Assembly (NCBI GenBank): GCA_031551455.1
Contig: JAVBNP010000292.1
Coordinates: 1 to 26,677 of the forward strand
From: JAIRLS01 sp031551455
GTDB lineage: Bacteria > Bacteroidota > Bacteroidia > Bacteroidales > UBA4181
Direction: 5' to 3'
DNA: 26,677 nt
Shown here: in pieces, positions 14,671 through 22,652 of the stretch
Numbering within the stretch: position 1 is the first letter of the stretch
How the letters are laid out: the number at the start of each line of letters is the position of its first letter
Made by a program: the position numbers and the translations under genes
Notes under the pieces: generated by a model
The model's database searches: none
What the model saw: only the letters and a program-made list of their open reading frames with translations
What the model was told of the DNA's origin: nothing

Positions 14671-15882
14671 TTATTCGACTTTTTTGGTCGAAATGATGCG
14701 GCCGTAAATTTTATTAACATTGTTTTCCCAAGAATGAGAATTGGCCAACGCTATTCTTTTCGCTCTTTTCTCTTCATTGTCCTTGTTTACGGCATCATCT
14801 ACCGCACGAAGATATTCGTCGAGGTCGGTACAATTACTTACGCATTCCTCGAAAATCGCCATGGTTTTGGTTTTGGTGGCAATCGTCGGCTTTCCCAAAG
14901 CCAAGTACTCATCAATTTTCCGCGGATAATTTCCGATGGTTAACTCGTTTACTTTTTGCGGATTCATGCAAACGTCAAATGATGCAATATAAGCAGGTAT
15001 TTCTTCCGGGTTTTTATTGCCCAAAAACCGGACGTTATCGAGTGTGTGCAACTTATGTTTTACAAAAAAATCGTCTTCCCCGCCCACCATCACAAAGGAA
15101 TATTGAAGCCGTTGACGGGCCAAATCGTATATGAGATCGGCGTCCAAGCGGAGGGAAGTGACCCAGCCGGTGTATCCCACGATCGGCCGTTTAATCCCGA
15201 CCATATCTTTCGGGATATCGTATTTTTGATCGGTATTGTAACTGCTTAAATCCAATCCTTGACCGACATCGTATGTATTGGAGTTATATGGTCGCACCGC
15301 GGCGGCCAATTCCTCGGAGTTGGCAACCACCAAATCGCTTTTGGCGCACAACTTCGGTTCCAAGCGGTTCGCATGTCTTTTCCAATAATCGATGCTGCCG
15401 AGATTGTCTCGCCGATAATACACGAATAATTCGGGACGGAGCATTTCCTTCATATAAAAACTGCGGTATATATCGTTGTCGCAAAACAGCGTAAACTTAT
15501 CCATGCCGAGTTTGCGGGTCGTGGCAAGAATGTGGCGGGCAATCTTCCGATTGTTGTACTTGTTCACCGCATCAAAAATGAACCCCGATTTGAATTTATT
15601 GACCGGCAAAGCGATAAAAGGACAATCCAACACCCAAAGGTTTTCGTTGATTTGCCTCAAAGGCGGTTTTTCCTTGCGCAGCACTTGTTGCCGATATTCA
15701 AAACTGTCGCCTTTTCTCCGGTGCGTCAATAGGTCTATCGGAGTATTGATAAACAACACCCGATTGTTTTTCGACATTTCGACGGCAATGTCTTTAGCAT
15801 TGCATCCGAGCGGTGCATCCCAGTGCAACAGGCAAGTAACGACAAAGTTGCCGTTTTTTATCGTTTGCGTTGAATCGATCAT
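14671..15882 (-). CDS. GT-B fold glycosyltransferase (GT1/GT4-like)
   Basis: Cytoplasmic sugar transferase (403 residues) of the two-Rossmann-domain type. The N-terminal domain spans about 1-200, with a VANSEELAA stretch at 186-194 that is typical of the domain junction. The C-terminal nucleotide-sugar domain spans about 230-400, with VGYTGWVTSLRLDADLIYDL at 235-254, VMVGG at 264-268, VRFLGNKNPEEIPAYIASFDV at 284-304 and the donor-site signature YPRKIDEYLALGKPTIAT at 319-336 (E325). The linkage formed and the donor are unknown. The gene lies 26 bp after a GT2 gene and 21 bp before another, consistent with one transcript. Confidence 0.88.
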   Translation of the reverse strand: MIDSTQTIKNGNFVVTCLLHWDAPLGCNAKDIAVEMSKNNRVLFINTPIDLLTHRRKGDSFEYRQQVLRKEKPPLRQINENLWVLDCPFIALPVNKFKSGFIFDAVNKYNNRKIARHILATTRKLGMDKFTLFCDNDIYRSFYMKEMLRPELFVYYRRDNLGSIDYWKRHANRLEPKLCAKSDLVVANSEELAAAVRPYNSNTYDVGQGLDLSSYNTDQKYDIPKDMVGIKRPIVGYTGWVTSLRLDADLIYDLARQRLQYSFVMVGGEDDFFVKHKLHTLDNVRFLGNKNPEEIPAYIASFDVCMNPQKVNELTIGNYPRKIDEYLALGKPTIATKTKTMAIFEECVSNCTDLDEYLRAVDDAVNKDNEEKRAKRIALANSHSWENNVNKIYGRIISTKKVE

Positions 15883-15908
15883 GTGACGTAAAAATTAATA
15901 TCGGAGGT

Positions 15909-16886
15909 TTATATTGCAGAATTATGACGGCTCGATCGCTTTTTTAAATAAGCCGTAAAATATTTTCTCGTCAATTTAAAGAAATATGCGATTTGATACG
16001 GAACGGTATCTATTTTACCGGAAAGTGCAAACTTAATCATTTTTCGGTAATCCTTAAAAAGATAGTTACTTTCGGTCAGTTCAAGAAAACGCAATCCGAT
16101 AATATCTCTGAAATATTTTTTTCTTAACGATTTGCTTTTGTTTCCGAAATGCGGAAATAATTCGTTCAAATAAACTTCGTTTTCCCGCAATCGTTGTTCG
16201 AGCGTTTTTCCCGTCCACACACCGCCTTGATGCAACCGATACACACCGAATACGTCGGGAAAGACAAATCCTTTGCCCCGTTCCAGTGTAACGGCATAAA
16301 GAACGTCATCTTTGAACCGGTTGAATCGTTCGATGCCTTTGAGGCAATCTTTCCGAAAACAGACGGTGAGTAACCACAACAAATACTCGTCATAAACATT
16401 ATTCAACGTCACGGTTCTGCCTTCGGGGTATTTGGCCATTCCGCGGATCATCCAGTCTTGCTCCCGCAATTCGGGTTGATCGCTCTCAAGCACCATATAC
16501 CGGCCTCCGCAAATGGTATAGTCGGGGTGACCTTCCAAAAAGTCGACCTGCTTTTGCAATTTCAACGGATCCGTCCAATAATCGTCGCCCTCGCACATGG
16601 CGATGTATTTGCCGCGCGCCCGTTCGAAATTGTATTTACTGACAAAACTAATCCCTTTCGAATATTGATTTTCGGTTTGGTATATCGGCTTAAAAGTATC
16701 GGGGTATCGTGCTTCGTATTCGCGGATAATATCCGGCGTTCCGTCGGTGGACGCATCGTCATGAACTAAAATTTCAACCGGAAACGCCGTTTTTTGCATG
16801 ATGAAGCCGTCCAGACATTGGCGGATATACGGTGCATGGTTGTAGGTAATGCAGCATATACTGACTAACGGCGGATTTTCGATCAT
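15909..16886 (-). CDS. GT2 family glycosyltransferase, triplet copy A
   Basis: GT-A glycosyltransferase of 325 residues. The opening is LVSICCITYNHAPYI, the nucleotide site HDDASTDGT is at 42-50, and the DxD motif CEGDDYW lies at 98-104. A long block from residue 92 onward (YWTDPLKLQKQVDFLE, HPDYTICGGRYMVLE, REQDWMIRGM) is almost identical to the genes at 16893-17879 and 18557-19525. The first 90 residues are clearly different from those two, which resemble each other there. This mosaic pattern suggests gene conversion or domain exchange, giving a different donor specificity with a common C-terminal part. The C-terminus ends in a conserved aromatic and basic helix (YFFKLTRKYFTAYLKKR) that may touch the membrane. 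Confidence 0.92.
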   Translation of the reverse strand: MIENPPLVSICCITYNHAPYIRQCLDGFIMQKTAFPVEILVHDDASTDGTPDIIREYEARYPDTFKPIYQTENQYSKGISFVSKYNFERARGKYIAMCEGDDYWTDPLKLQKQVDFLEGHPDYTICGGRYMVLESDQPELREQDWMIRGMAKYPEGRTVTLNNVYDEYLLWLLTVCFRKDCLKGIERFNRFKDDVLYAVTLERGKGFVFPDVFGVYRLHQGGVWTGKTLEQRLRENEVYLNELFPHFGNKSKSLRKKYFRDIIGLRFLELTESNYLFKDYRKMIKFALSGKIDTVPYQIAYFFKLTRKYFTAYLKKRSSRHNSAI

Positions 16887-16892
16887 GACGGT

Positions 16893-17879
16893 TTACAAAC
16901 GAGGTGTTTCATGAACTAAATGATGCTTGACGTAAGCCGTCGAATATTTACCGGTCAACTTGAGAAAATAAACGATGCGATAAAGGAAAGTGTCCGACCC
17001 GCCCGAGAACGTAAATCGTATCATTTTCAAATAATCTTTAAAAAGATGTTTGCTTTCCGTCAATTCGAAAAAACGTAACCCGATGATGTCTCTGAAGTGT
17101 TTTTTTCTCAGCGATTTACTTTTATCTCCGAAACGCGGATACAATTCGTTCAAATAAATCTCGTTTTCCCGCAAACGGTCTTTAACGGATTTTCCCGTCC
17201 ACACACCGCCTTGATGCAATTGATACACGCCGAATACGTCTTGAAAAACAAATCCTTTGCCTTTTTCCAAAACAGTTGCATAAATAACATCGTCTTTTAT
17301 ATGCTCGAATCGTTCGATGCCTTCGAGACAATCTTTTCGAAAACAAACGGTGAGCAACCACAACAAATACTCGTCGTAAAAATCATCCAAGGTCACGGTT
17401 CTGCCTTCGGGGTATTTTGCCATTCCGCGGATCATCCAATCCTGTTCGTGCAATTCGGTTTTTCCGTCCTCAAGCACCATGTACCGTCCTCCGCAAATGG
17501 TATAATCGGGATGACTTTCCAAAAAATCGACCTGCTTTTGCAATTTCAACGGGTCGGTCCAATAGTCGTCGCCTTCGCACATGGCAATGTATTTACCGTC
17601 GCAGGCCGCGAGCGTTTCGTAAAGATTTTTGCACATTCCGATATTTTTGTCGGGAAGGCGCAACCTTATTTTATCCGGATATCTTTCCCGATATTCAAAG
17701 CATACTTGACGGGTATTGTCCGTACTGCAATCTTCCCCGATAATCAGTTCCACGGGGAAATTCGTTTGTTGCATCAAAACGCCTTCGATGGCGCGGGCAA
17801 TGTAATTTTCGTGGTTGTATGTGAGCATGCACACGCATACCTTCAATTCGTTGTTCGCTCCCGTTTTTGCAAATTCCAT
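16893..17879 (-). CDS. GT2 family glycosyltransferase, triplet copy B
   Basis: GT-A glycosyltransferase of 328 residues with opening VCVCMLTYNHENYIARAIEG, GEDCSTDNTRQVC at 48-60 and DxD motif CEGDDYW at 101-107. It is most similar to copy C in the N-terminal nucleotide-binding part and to both copies in the rest. The WTGKSVKDRLRENE segment and the HLFKDYLKMIRFTFSGG region near the end are shared by all three with small changes. It begins 1 bp after the stop codon of the acetyltransferase and ends 6 bp before copy A, so it is almost certainly co-translated with both. The linkage is unknown. Confidence 0.92.
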   Translation of the reverse strand: MEFAKTGANNELKVCVCMLTYNHENYIARAIEGVLMQQTNFPVELIIGEDCSTDNTRQVCFEYRERYPDKIRLRLPDKNIGMCKNLYETLAACDGKYIAMCEGDDYWTDPLKLQKQVDFLESHPDYTICGGRYMVLEDGKTELHEQDWMIRGMAKYPEGRTVTLDDFYDEYLLWLLTVCFRKDCLEGIERFEHIKDDVIYATVLEKGKGFVFQDVFGVYQLHQGGVWTGKSVKDRLRENEIYLNELYPRFGDKSKSLRKKHFRDIIGLRFFELTESKHLFKDYLKMIRFTFSGGSDTFLYRIVYFLKLTGKYSTAYVKHHLVHETPRL

Positions 17880-17880
17880 G

Positions 17881-18435
17881 TTACATGTCGTCGTTTACCG
17901 GGTATGTCAATATTTTTCGCGACCGCTCTTTAATGGGTTTTGCGGGCACTCCCGCATAAATCATCCACGGGTCGAGGTTTTTTTTTACGAAACTCATCGC
18001 TCCTACGGCAACACCTTCGCTAACGGTTACGTTCGGCGAAACAATCGTTCCCGCTCCGATCTGGGAAAAACGTTTGATGAGAATCTTTCCCGTGGTTAAT
18101 TTCGTATATTCCTCGGGCGCCATCGGGCTGATCATGTGTTCGCCCGAAAAATCGTCGGAAGCGCTGAAAAGCATACAACGGGGCGAAAGTCCCGTGTAAT
18201 TTTCCATTTCGATACCGAAATGGCCGTAAAGCGCAGAGTAAGCCGAAATATGAATGAAGGATCCCAATTTTATGTTTCCCGAAAGGATGCAAAAATCGTC
18301 AATGCGTACATTACTGCCGATTTCGATGGTTTCGGGATCATAAAATCGGGCGTTACGACTGATAAACACATTATTGCCGATGCTTTTGAATTTCAATGAC
18401 GTCAATTCGTCATTCGTATAAAAAGAGTTAATCAT
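17881..18435 (-). CDS. Hexapeptide-repeat O/N-acetyltransferase
   Basis: Cytoplasmic acetyl-CoA-dependent transferase of the left-handed beta-helix family, likely acetylating a hydroxyl or amino group of a sugar. The open frame can be read from a TTG at 18456, but the first ATG is at 18435, giving 184 residues, and I prefer it. Imperfect hexapeptide repeats run through about 25-150 (IGNNVFISRNARF, IEIGSNVRIDDFCILSG, IGAGTIVSPNVTVSEGVAVG). They are interrupted by a loop (SASDDFSGEHMISPMAPEEY) that usually carries part of the active site. The family signature YAGVPAKPIK closes the domain. It lies among the three similar GT2 genes and probably modifies the sugar one of them transfers. Confidence 0.9.
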   Translation of the reverse strand: MINSFYTNDELTSLKFKSIGNNVFISRNARFYDPETIEIGSNVRIDDFCILSGNIKLGSFIHISAYSALYGHFGIEMENYTGLSPRCMLFSASDDFSGEHMISPMAPEEYTKLTTGKILIKRFSQIGAGTIVSPNVTVSEGVAVGAMSFVKKNLDPWMIYAGVPAKPIKERSRKILTYPVNDDM

Positions 18436-18556
18436 ATCATTAATCTGATGCAACAATTTCGATTTCCGAAAGGAAACCGAATCGATTTGTCGAAACGTTT
18501 CAATAAAACGTCAAGGGTGTATTGATGTCGGAACCTGTATCGTCGTTTTGTCGAAA

Positions 18557-19525
18557 TTATTCTTTACTGTTCGAGAACAATTTTTTTTTGCAATAAGCCG
18601 CAAAATACTTTCTTGTTAACCCTGAGAAGTAAACAACATGAAACGGTATGGTGTTCAATTTACCGGAGAACACAAACCGTACCATTTTCATGTAATCTTT
18701 AAAAAGATGGTTACTTTCCGTCAATTCGAAAAAGCGCAACCCGACGATTTCCTTGAAGTATTTTTTTCGCAACGATCTGCTTTTATCAGCAAAATGAGGA
18801 TATAATTCGTGAAGAAACACTTCATTTTCCTGCAATCTCTGTTTGATGGTTTTACCGGTCCATACACCGCCTTGATGCAAACGGTATACGCCGAAATAAT
18901 CGGAAAAAACAAATCCTTTGCCGTGATCCAAAGCAACGGAATAAAGAACATCATCTTTACCGAGCTTAAATTTGGACATGTCGCTAAGACAATCTCTTCG
19001 CACGCATATTGTAAGCATCCACAATAAATAGGTGTCAAAATAGTCATTCAGATTGACCGTTCTGCCTTTGGGGTACTTTTTCATTCCGCGGATCATCCAA
19101 TCCTGTTCCCGCAATTCGGGTTTGCCGTCCTCAAGCACCATATACCTTCCTCCGCAAATGGTATAATCGGGGTGACTTTCCAAAAAATCGACCTGTTTTT
19201 GCAACTTGAGCGGATCGGTCCAATAATCATCTCCTTCACATATCGCAATGTATTTTCCGAGGCAAGCGGCAAACGTATTCAAACCGTTTTTTCCCACTCC
19301 GAGGTTTTTTTCGGATAATACCAACTTAATTCTGTCGGGATATTTTTCTTTGTATTCCAAACACACTTGGCGTGTGTTATCGGTACTGCAATCCTCCCCG
19401 ATCACCAACTCCACGGAAAAATTCGTCTGTTGCATCAAAACGCCCTCAATCGCTTGTGCAATAAAATTCCCATGATTATATGTGATCATATAAACAGAAA
19501 CAACAGGAGGTTTGATATCGTTCAT
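18557..19525 (-). CDS. GT2 family glycosyltransferase, triplet copy C
   Basis: GT-A glycosyltransferase of 322 residues with opening VSVYMITYNHGNFIAQAIEG, GEDCSTDNTRQVC at 44-56 and DxD motif CEGDDYW at 96-102. It is the first-transcribed of the three related GT2 genes. The region from GKYIAICEGDDYW to RGMKKYPKGRTVNL matches copies A and B nearly residue for residue, and the DNA there is also strongly conserved. The part after residue 175 diverges more (DTYLLWMLTICVRRDCLSDM). It follows the GNAT gene with a 9-bp gap and is followed by a 100-121-bp gap before the acetyltransferase, the largest gap in this part of the operon. I see no convincing promoter in that gap. Confidence 0.92.
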   Translation of the reverse strand: MNDIKPPVVSVYMITYNHGNFIAQAIEGVLMQQTNFSVELVIGEDCSTDNTRQVCLEYKEKYPDRIKLVLSEKNLGVGKNGLNTFAACLGKYIAICEGDDYWTDPLKLQKQVDFLESHPDYTICGGRYMVLEDGKPELREQDWMIRGMKKYPKGRTVNLNDYFDTYLLWMLTICVRRDCLSDMSKFKLGKDDVLYSVALDHGKGFVFSDYFGVYRLHQGGVWTGKTIKQRLQENEVFLHELYPHFADKSRSLRKKYFKEIVGLRFFELTESNHLFKDYMKMVRFVFSGKLNTIPFHVVYFSGLTRKYFAAYCKKKLFSNSKE

Positions 19526-19534
19526 CTGTCGGGA

Positions 19535-19990
19535 TTATTTAAAATACAGTGCCATTATAAGATGCTCTTCATCCTTGTCGCCTATGATCTCGAAGCCGCT
19601 TCTGCGGTACAATTCGACCAATAGCTTATTCTTTTTTTGCACCTCAAATACTACTCGTTCAAAGTCTGCTTGTCTTGCGGCTTCAACCACCATTTCACGA
19701 AGTTTTTGAAAAACTTTGTAACTTCTGTATTCGGGTATGACCGACATATTGAGAACAAACGCGTCTTTTTTATTTACGTCGTTGATATACACGGCAACAT
19801 ATCCGACTAATTTGCCATTCAACCATACCTCCATGGTCCTTGCCAGAGTACGTATTTTGACCACATAGGTGTCAAAATCTACCATAGTATGCAAAGGCGG
19901 ATCAAATAATTCGTCGGACTCTTTGAAAAACGATAACAGGTCTTCCGTTGTGGCTTTATCCACAGCATATTCAAGATCAATTTGGCTCAT
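19535..19990 (-). CDS. GNAT family N-acetyltransferase
   Basis: Small (151 residues) cytoplasmic acyl-CoA-dependent transferase. The GNAT core spans about 45-150, with strand LVGYVAVYIN at 61-70, the acyl-CoA strand FVLNMSVIPEYRS at 78-90, and the motif B region KKNKLLVELYRRSGFEIIG at 119-137. The pyrophosphate loop, normally R/Q-x-x-G-x-G/A, reads RSYKVF at 89-94 and lacks the glycines, so cofactor binding may be atypical. In polysaccharide clusters this family often acylates the amino group made by a DegT-type aminotransferase, and such a gene lies upstream here. It sits 42 bp after a WbqC gene and 9 bp before a GT2 gene. The substrate is inferred only. Confidence 0.86.
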   Translation of the reverse strand: MSQIDLEYAVDKATTEDLLSFFKESDELFDPPLHTMVDFDTYVVKIRTLARTMEVWLNGKLVGYVAVYINDVNKKDAFVLNMSVIPEYRSYKVFQKLREMVVEAARQADFERVVFEVQKKNKLLVELYRRSGFEIIGDKDEEHLIMALYFK

Positions 19991-20032
19991 GGCTTTTGGT
20001 TTTTATGGTAAGGTATATGCAGGCATTTGATT

Positions 20033-20725
20033 TTAGAATAACTCATATTGCATCAACAATTCGTTTGTTTGTTTCGGGGAATTAAACATCAACACATCCA
20101 ACATGGAAAGATTGGGAACAAACGGATTGTTGTACTGCTTGTACTCAACGGGGTTTGCTTTCAAAATGTACAGATCGATGTCGTGCCGCTTGAACGTTTC
20201 TTTGTCGTACAGTTGGGTACTCGTCCACATGTTGATATATTTATCGGCTTTCAAAACGGTGCAGAAATCGATTACTCTTTCTTGAGCTTTTAATGAATGG
20301 TCCAATCCGTCGATTTCGGACAGATATACAAATTCCGTGTTGAATCGGAGATAATCGGCAATGAGCATTAGACTGTTACCCACTAATCGCGCTACGTTTT
20401 TATCTTCGTAACAGATTATTTTCTCGATGATCGGGAAAACGGCTTTGAATTGAGGCGCTTTGCTGTAACATACCTCAACGGTTCTCAAGAATCGGCTTTG
20501 GTCTTCGGCAAAGGATACTTCATTGAATTTTTTCAGCGAACTTTTACTTATCAAGGGCAAAGTGAACTGATACTCTTTTCCCTGCATTAACAATTTATTC
20601 CGGTTTGCCCAACCCGCCGTACCGAATATGAACTCGTCGGCAATTACAAATTTATCCGATGCCTTAATCAATTGAAAATAGGTGATGTAAGGCAAAAAAA
20701 ATGGCTGATTTCCTCCTACGGTCAT
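20033..20725 (-). CDS. WbqC family protein, diverged copy
   Basis: Member of the WbqC-like family (230 residues), found in O-antigen and capsule clusters; its biochemistry is not established as far as I know. The N-terminal signature is kept as NQPFFLPYITYFQLI at 6-20. The second conserved stretch, YDDVNYIKRGWINRN in the neighbouring copy, here reads ADEFIFGTAGWANRN at 29-43: the tyrosine, both aspartates and the basic residues are changed while GW-NRN remains. The C-terminal signature PVEYKQYNNPFVPNLSMLDV and MFNSPKQTNELL is intact. The whole protein aligns with the 231-residue copy 23 bp upstream, so it arose by tandem duplication. It may have a new substrate or act as a partner subunit of the other copy (inference). 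Confidence 0.88.
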   Translation of the reverse strand: MTVGGNQPFFLPYITYFQLIKASDKFVIADEFIFGTAGWANRNKLLMQGKEYQFTLPLISKSSLKKFNEVSFAEDQSRFLRTVEVCYSKAPQFKAVFPIIEKIICYEDKNVARLVGNSLMLIADYLRFNTEFVYLSEIDGLDHSLKAQERVIDFCTVLKADKYINMWTSTQLYDKETFKRHDIDLYILKANPVEYKQYNNPFVPNLSMLDVLMFNSPKQTNELLMQYELF

Positions 20726-20748
20726 AGAAAATTATGTAAAATTAAACA

Positions 20749-21444
20749 CTACACCAGTTCATATTGGAGCAAAAATGTTCGGATCTGTTCCACGGAATTA
20801 AACATCAGCACATCCAATATGGACAGATTGCAAACGAACGGATGACCGAATTGCTTGTATTCGATCGGTTTCGGTTTCAAAAAATGCAAATCGATACCGA
20901 TTCTTTCGAACAAAGCACGATCATACAGTTCCATGCCTCCGATCGCGTTAATGTATTGCTTTGCTTGCAATATGTTACATATCTCAATGATTTTTTCTTG
21001 GCATTTTAACGAGTTGTTCTTTTCTTTTATATCCGACGAAAAGATGAACTTCGTATTCATTTCAAGATATTTGCAAACTTTGATGACGCTGTTTGCGGTA
21101 TATTTAGCCAAGTTTTTGTTTTCGTAACAAACAATTTCGTCGATCATCGGGAAAACATCCGAAAAGAAGGGGGCTTTTTTATAAGCGGCTTCTATCGTTT
21201 TCAGCAATTTCGGCTGGTTGTCCGACAATTCAACTTCATTGATTAATTTGTTTTGACTCGCATCAACGAGATTGATGGTAAACAGAAAGTCATTGCCGTT
21301 CAGCAGCATCTTGTTTCGATTAATCCATCCGCGTTTGATGTAATTTACGTCATCGTAAATGACGTATTCATCAACGGCGTTGATTAATTGAAAATAACCG
21401 ATGTACGGCAAAAAGTAGGGTTGCATAATACCGAGTTTCATCAT
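20749..21444 (-). CDS. WbqC family protein, canonical copy
   Basis: WbqC-like protein of 231 residues with all family signatures: MQPYFLPYIGYFQLI at 7-21, YDDVNYIKRGWINRN at 30-44, and near the end PIEYKQFGHPFVCNLSILDV with MFNSVEQIRTFL. No signal peptide or membrane segment is seen, so it should be cytoplasmic. The start codon overlaps the stop of the DUF418 gene by 4 bp (ATGA), which indicates translational coupling; a second ATG directly follows. WbqC genes commonly lie beside DegT aminotransferases and acetyltransferases, as here, suggesting a role in making or decorating an amino sugar nucleotide. That role is inferred from context, not shown by a motif. Confidence 0.9.
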   Translation of the reverse strand: MMKLGIMQPYFLPYIGYFQLINAVDEYVIYDDVNYIKRGWINRNKMLLNGNDFLFTINLVDASQNKLINEVELSDNQPKLLKTIEAAYKKAPFFSDVFPMIDEIVCYENKNLAKYTANSVIKVCKYLEMNTKFIFSSDIKEKNNSLKCQEKIIEICNILQAKQYINAIGGMELYDRALFERIGIDLHFLKPKPIEYKQFGHPFVCNLSILDVLMFNSVEQIRTFLLQYELV

Positions 21445-22652
21445 TTCTTATTGCTGTTAATCCAAGTTAATCGATGCCAAAGCCCTTCCAAGGGTCCTTG
21501 TTTGTGACTTTTCAGCCACCATTTGCATAAAAATATCTGAGTAAAGAAAATGGCAATACCAATGGCAAAGCTGATCGTAAATCCGCAACTAGGCGCCATG
21601 TACAACCCGATCGGGAAATAGATGAAAGCTCCGAAAATCGATTGCGAAACATAGTTCGTTAAACTCATTTTACCGTAATACCGCAAATAGGAAGTTATTC
21701 TTCGAAAAAATTCATTTCGATACAATAATACGAAAGTGCCAATCAATATTACGGTAAAGGAAAGTTTCTGCCACATGTCGAAAACTTTACCGACGGTTTG
21801 TGCCGATATGGAGGATTCGTCGGGCGTTAACTTCGATTTCGCCAAAAAGAATGCGATACACAGAATAGGCGCTACGATCAATGCTTTTATCCAAAGTCGT
21901 TTACCGGTTTCGGAGGTTACAAACAATTGTTTTCTCCCGATCAGCAATCCGATCAAGAATAATCCGGCCTGTTGAAAAACTTGTCCGCCGTATATGGCAT
22001 AAAGCAAACTCGTTTTTTGGCCCAGAGTAACGTTCTGCCAAATAAAATTCGGAAAATTACTTTCTTTCGCGGTTGCCATTACTTTGTCGAACATGTCGAA
22101 TATTCCTTTCCATTCCGGCAGGACATATGCGGGATCCATCAAATGCTTGACAAAATGATACCATTCCAACGGTCCCGACAAAAGAACCAAAGCCGTAATT
22201 AAAACCGCCGTATTGCTCCATTTTCGAACAATAACCAATATAACGCCGACCAAGGCGAATTTAAGCAACACATCGCCGGCGGGAAAAAAGGCGGCATTTA
22301 TCGTCGCAAAACCGATCAACAGAAATAATCTCCATAAGAACCGGTAGCCGAAATCCTTTCCTTTCATTTGTTGGTTGGCGTACTGAATGCTGAACGTAAA
22401 ACCGAAGAGCATGGCAAAAATGGCGTACGCTTTTCCCGAAAACAAATAAATAGTAATTTTATTGACCAAACCATCCGACATATTCAACCATCCCGGTTGT
22501 GAGGATGCATCCGGATAAACGGGAAGATTAAAATGCTGTAAATTATGCAGCAACAGAATAGCTAAAATGGCAAAACCCCGTAAAGCATCCACTACTTCAA
22601 TGCGGGGTGCTTTTTGTAAAGCGTTTTGTGAGGTCATATCGTCTTTTGTCAC
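21441..22652 (-). CDS. DUF418 family membrane protein, putative acyltransferase-like
   Basis: Polytopic inner-membrane protein of 403 residues with about ten hydrophobic segments. The N-terminus has the family hallmark RIEVVDALRGFAILAILLLH, followed by SGKAYAIFAMLFGFTFSI. The C-terminal DUF418 domain has YYGKMSLTNYVSQSIFGAFI. The family is distantly related to membrane acyltransferases that pass acyl groups across the membrane to sugars, but no reaction is established for DUF418. The GTG start at 22652 overlaps the aminotransferase stop by 4 bp (GTGA). An ATG at 22637 is the alternative and would leave an 11-bp gap. The coupled position between a sugar aminotransferase and WbqC genes suggests acylation of the same sugar or the exported polymer (inference). 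Confidence 0.86.
   Translation of the reverse strand: MTKDDMTSQNALQKAPRIEVVDALRGFAILAILLLHNLQHFNLPVYPDASSQPGWLNMSDGLVNKITIYLFSGKAYAIFAMLFGFTFSIQYANQQMKGKDFGYRFLWRLFLLIGFATINAAFFPAGDVLLKFALVGVILVIVRKWSNTAVLITALVLLSGPLEWYHFVKHLMDPAYVLPEWKGIFDMFDKVMATAKESNFPNFIWQNVTLGQKTSLLYAIYGGQVFQQAGLFLIGLLIGRKQLFVTSETGKRLWIKALIVAPILCIAFFLAKSKLTPDESSISAQTVGKVFDMWQKLSFTVILIGTFVLLYRNEFFRRITSYLRYYGKMSLTNYVSQSIFGAFIYFPIGLYMAPSCGFTISFAIGIAIFFTQIFLCKWWLKSHKQGPLEGLWHRLTWINSNKK

Noticed and set aside
17097..17933. 278-residue plus-strand open frame across GT2 copy B
   Set aside because: It lies wholly antisense to a clear glycosyltransferase and its start region; the translation has no domain and is phenylalanine-rich as expected from an antisense frame.
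18436..18556. Possible internal promoter or extra small gene between GT2 copy C and the acetyltransferase
   Set aside because: No TAnnTTTG element at a suitable distance and no open frame with features; left as plain spacer.
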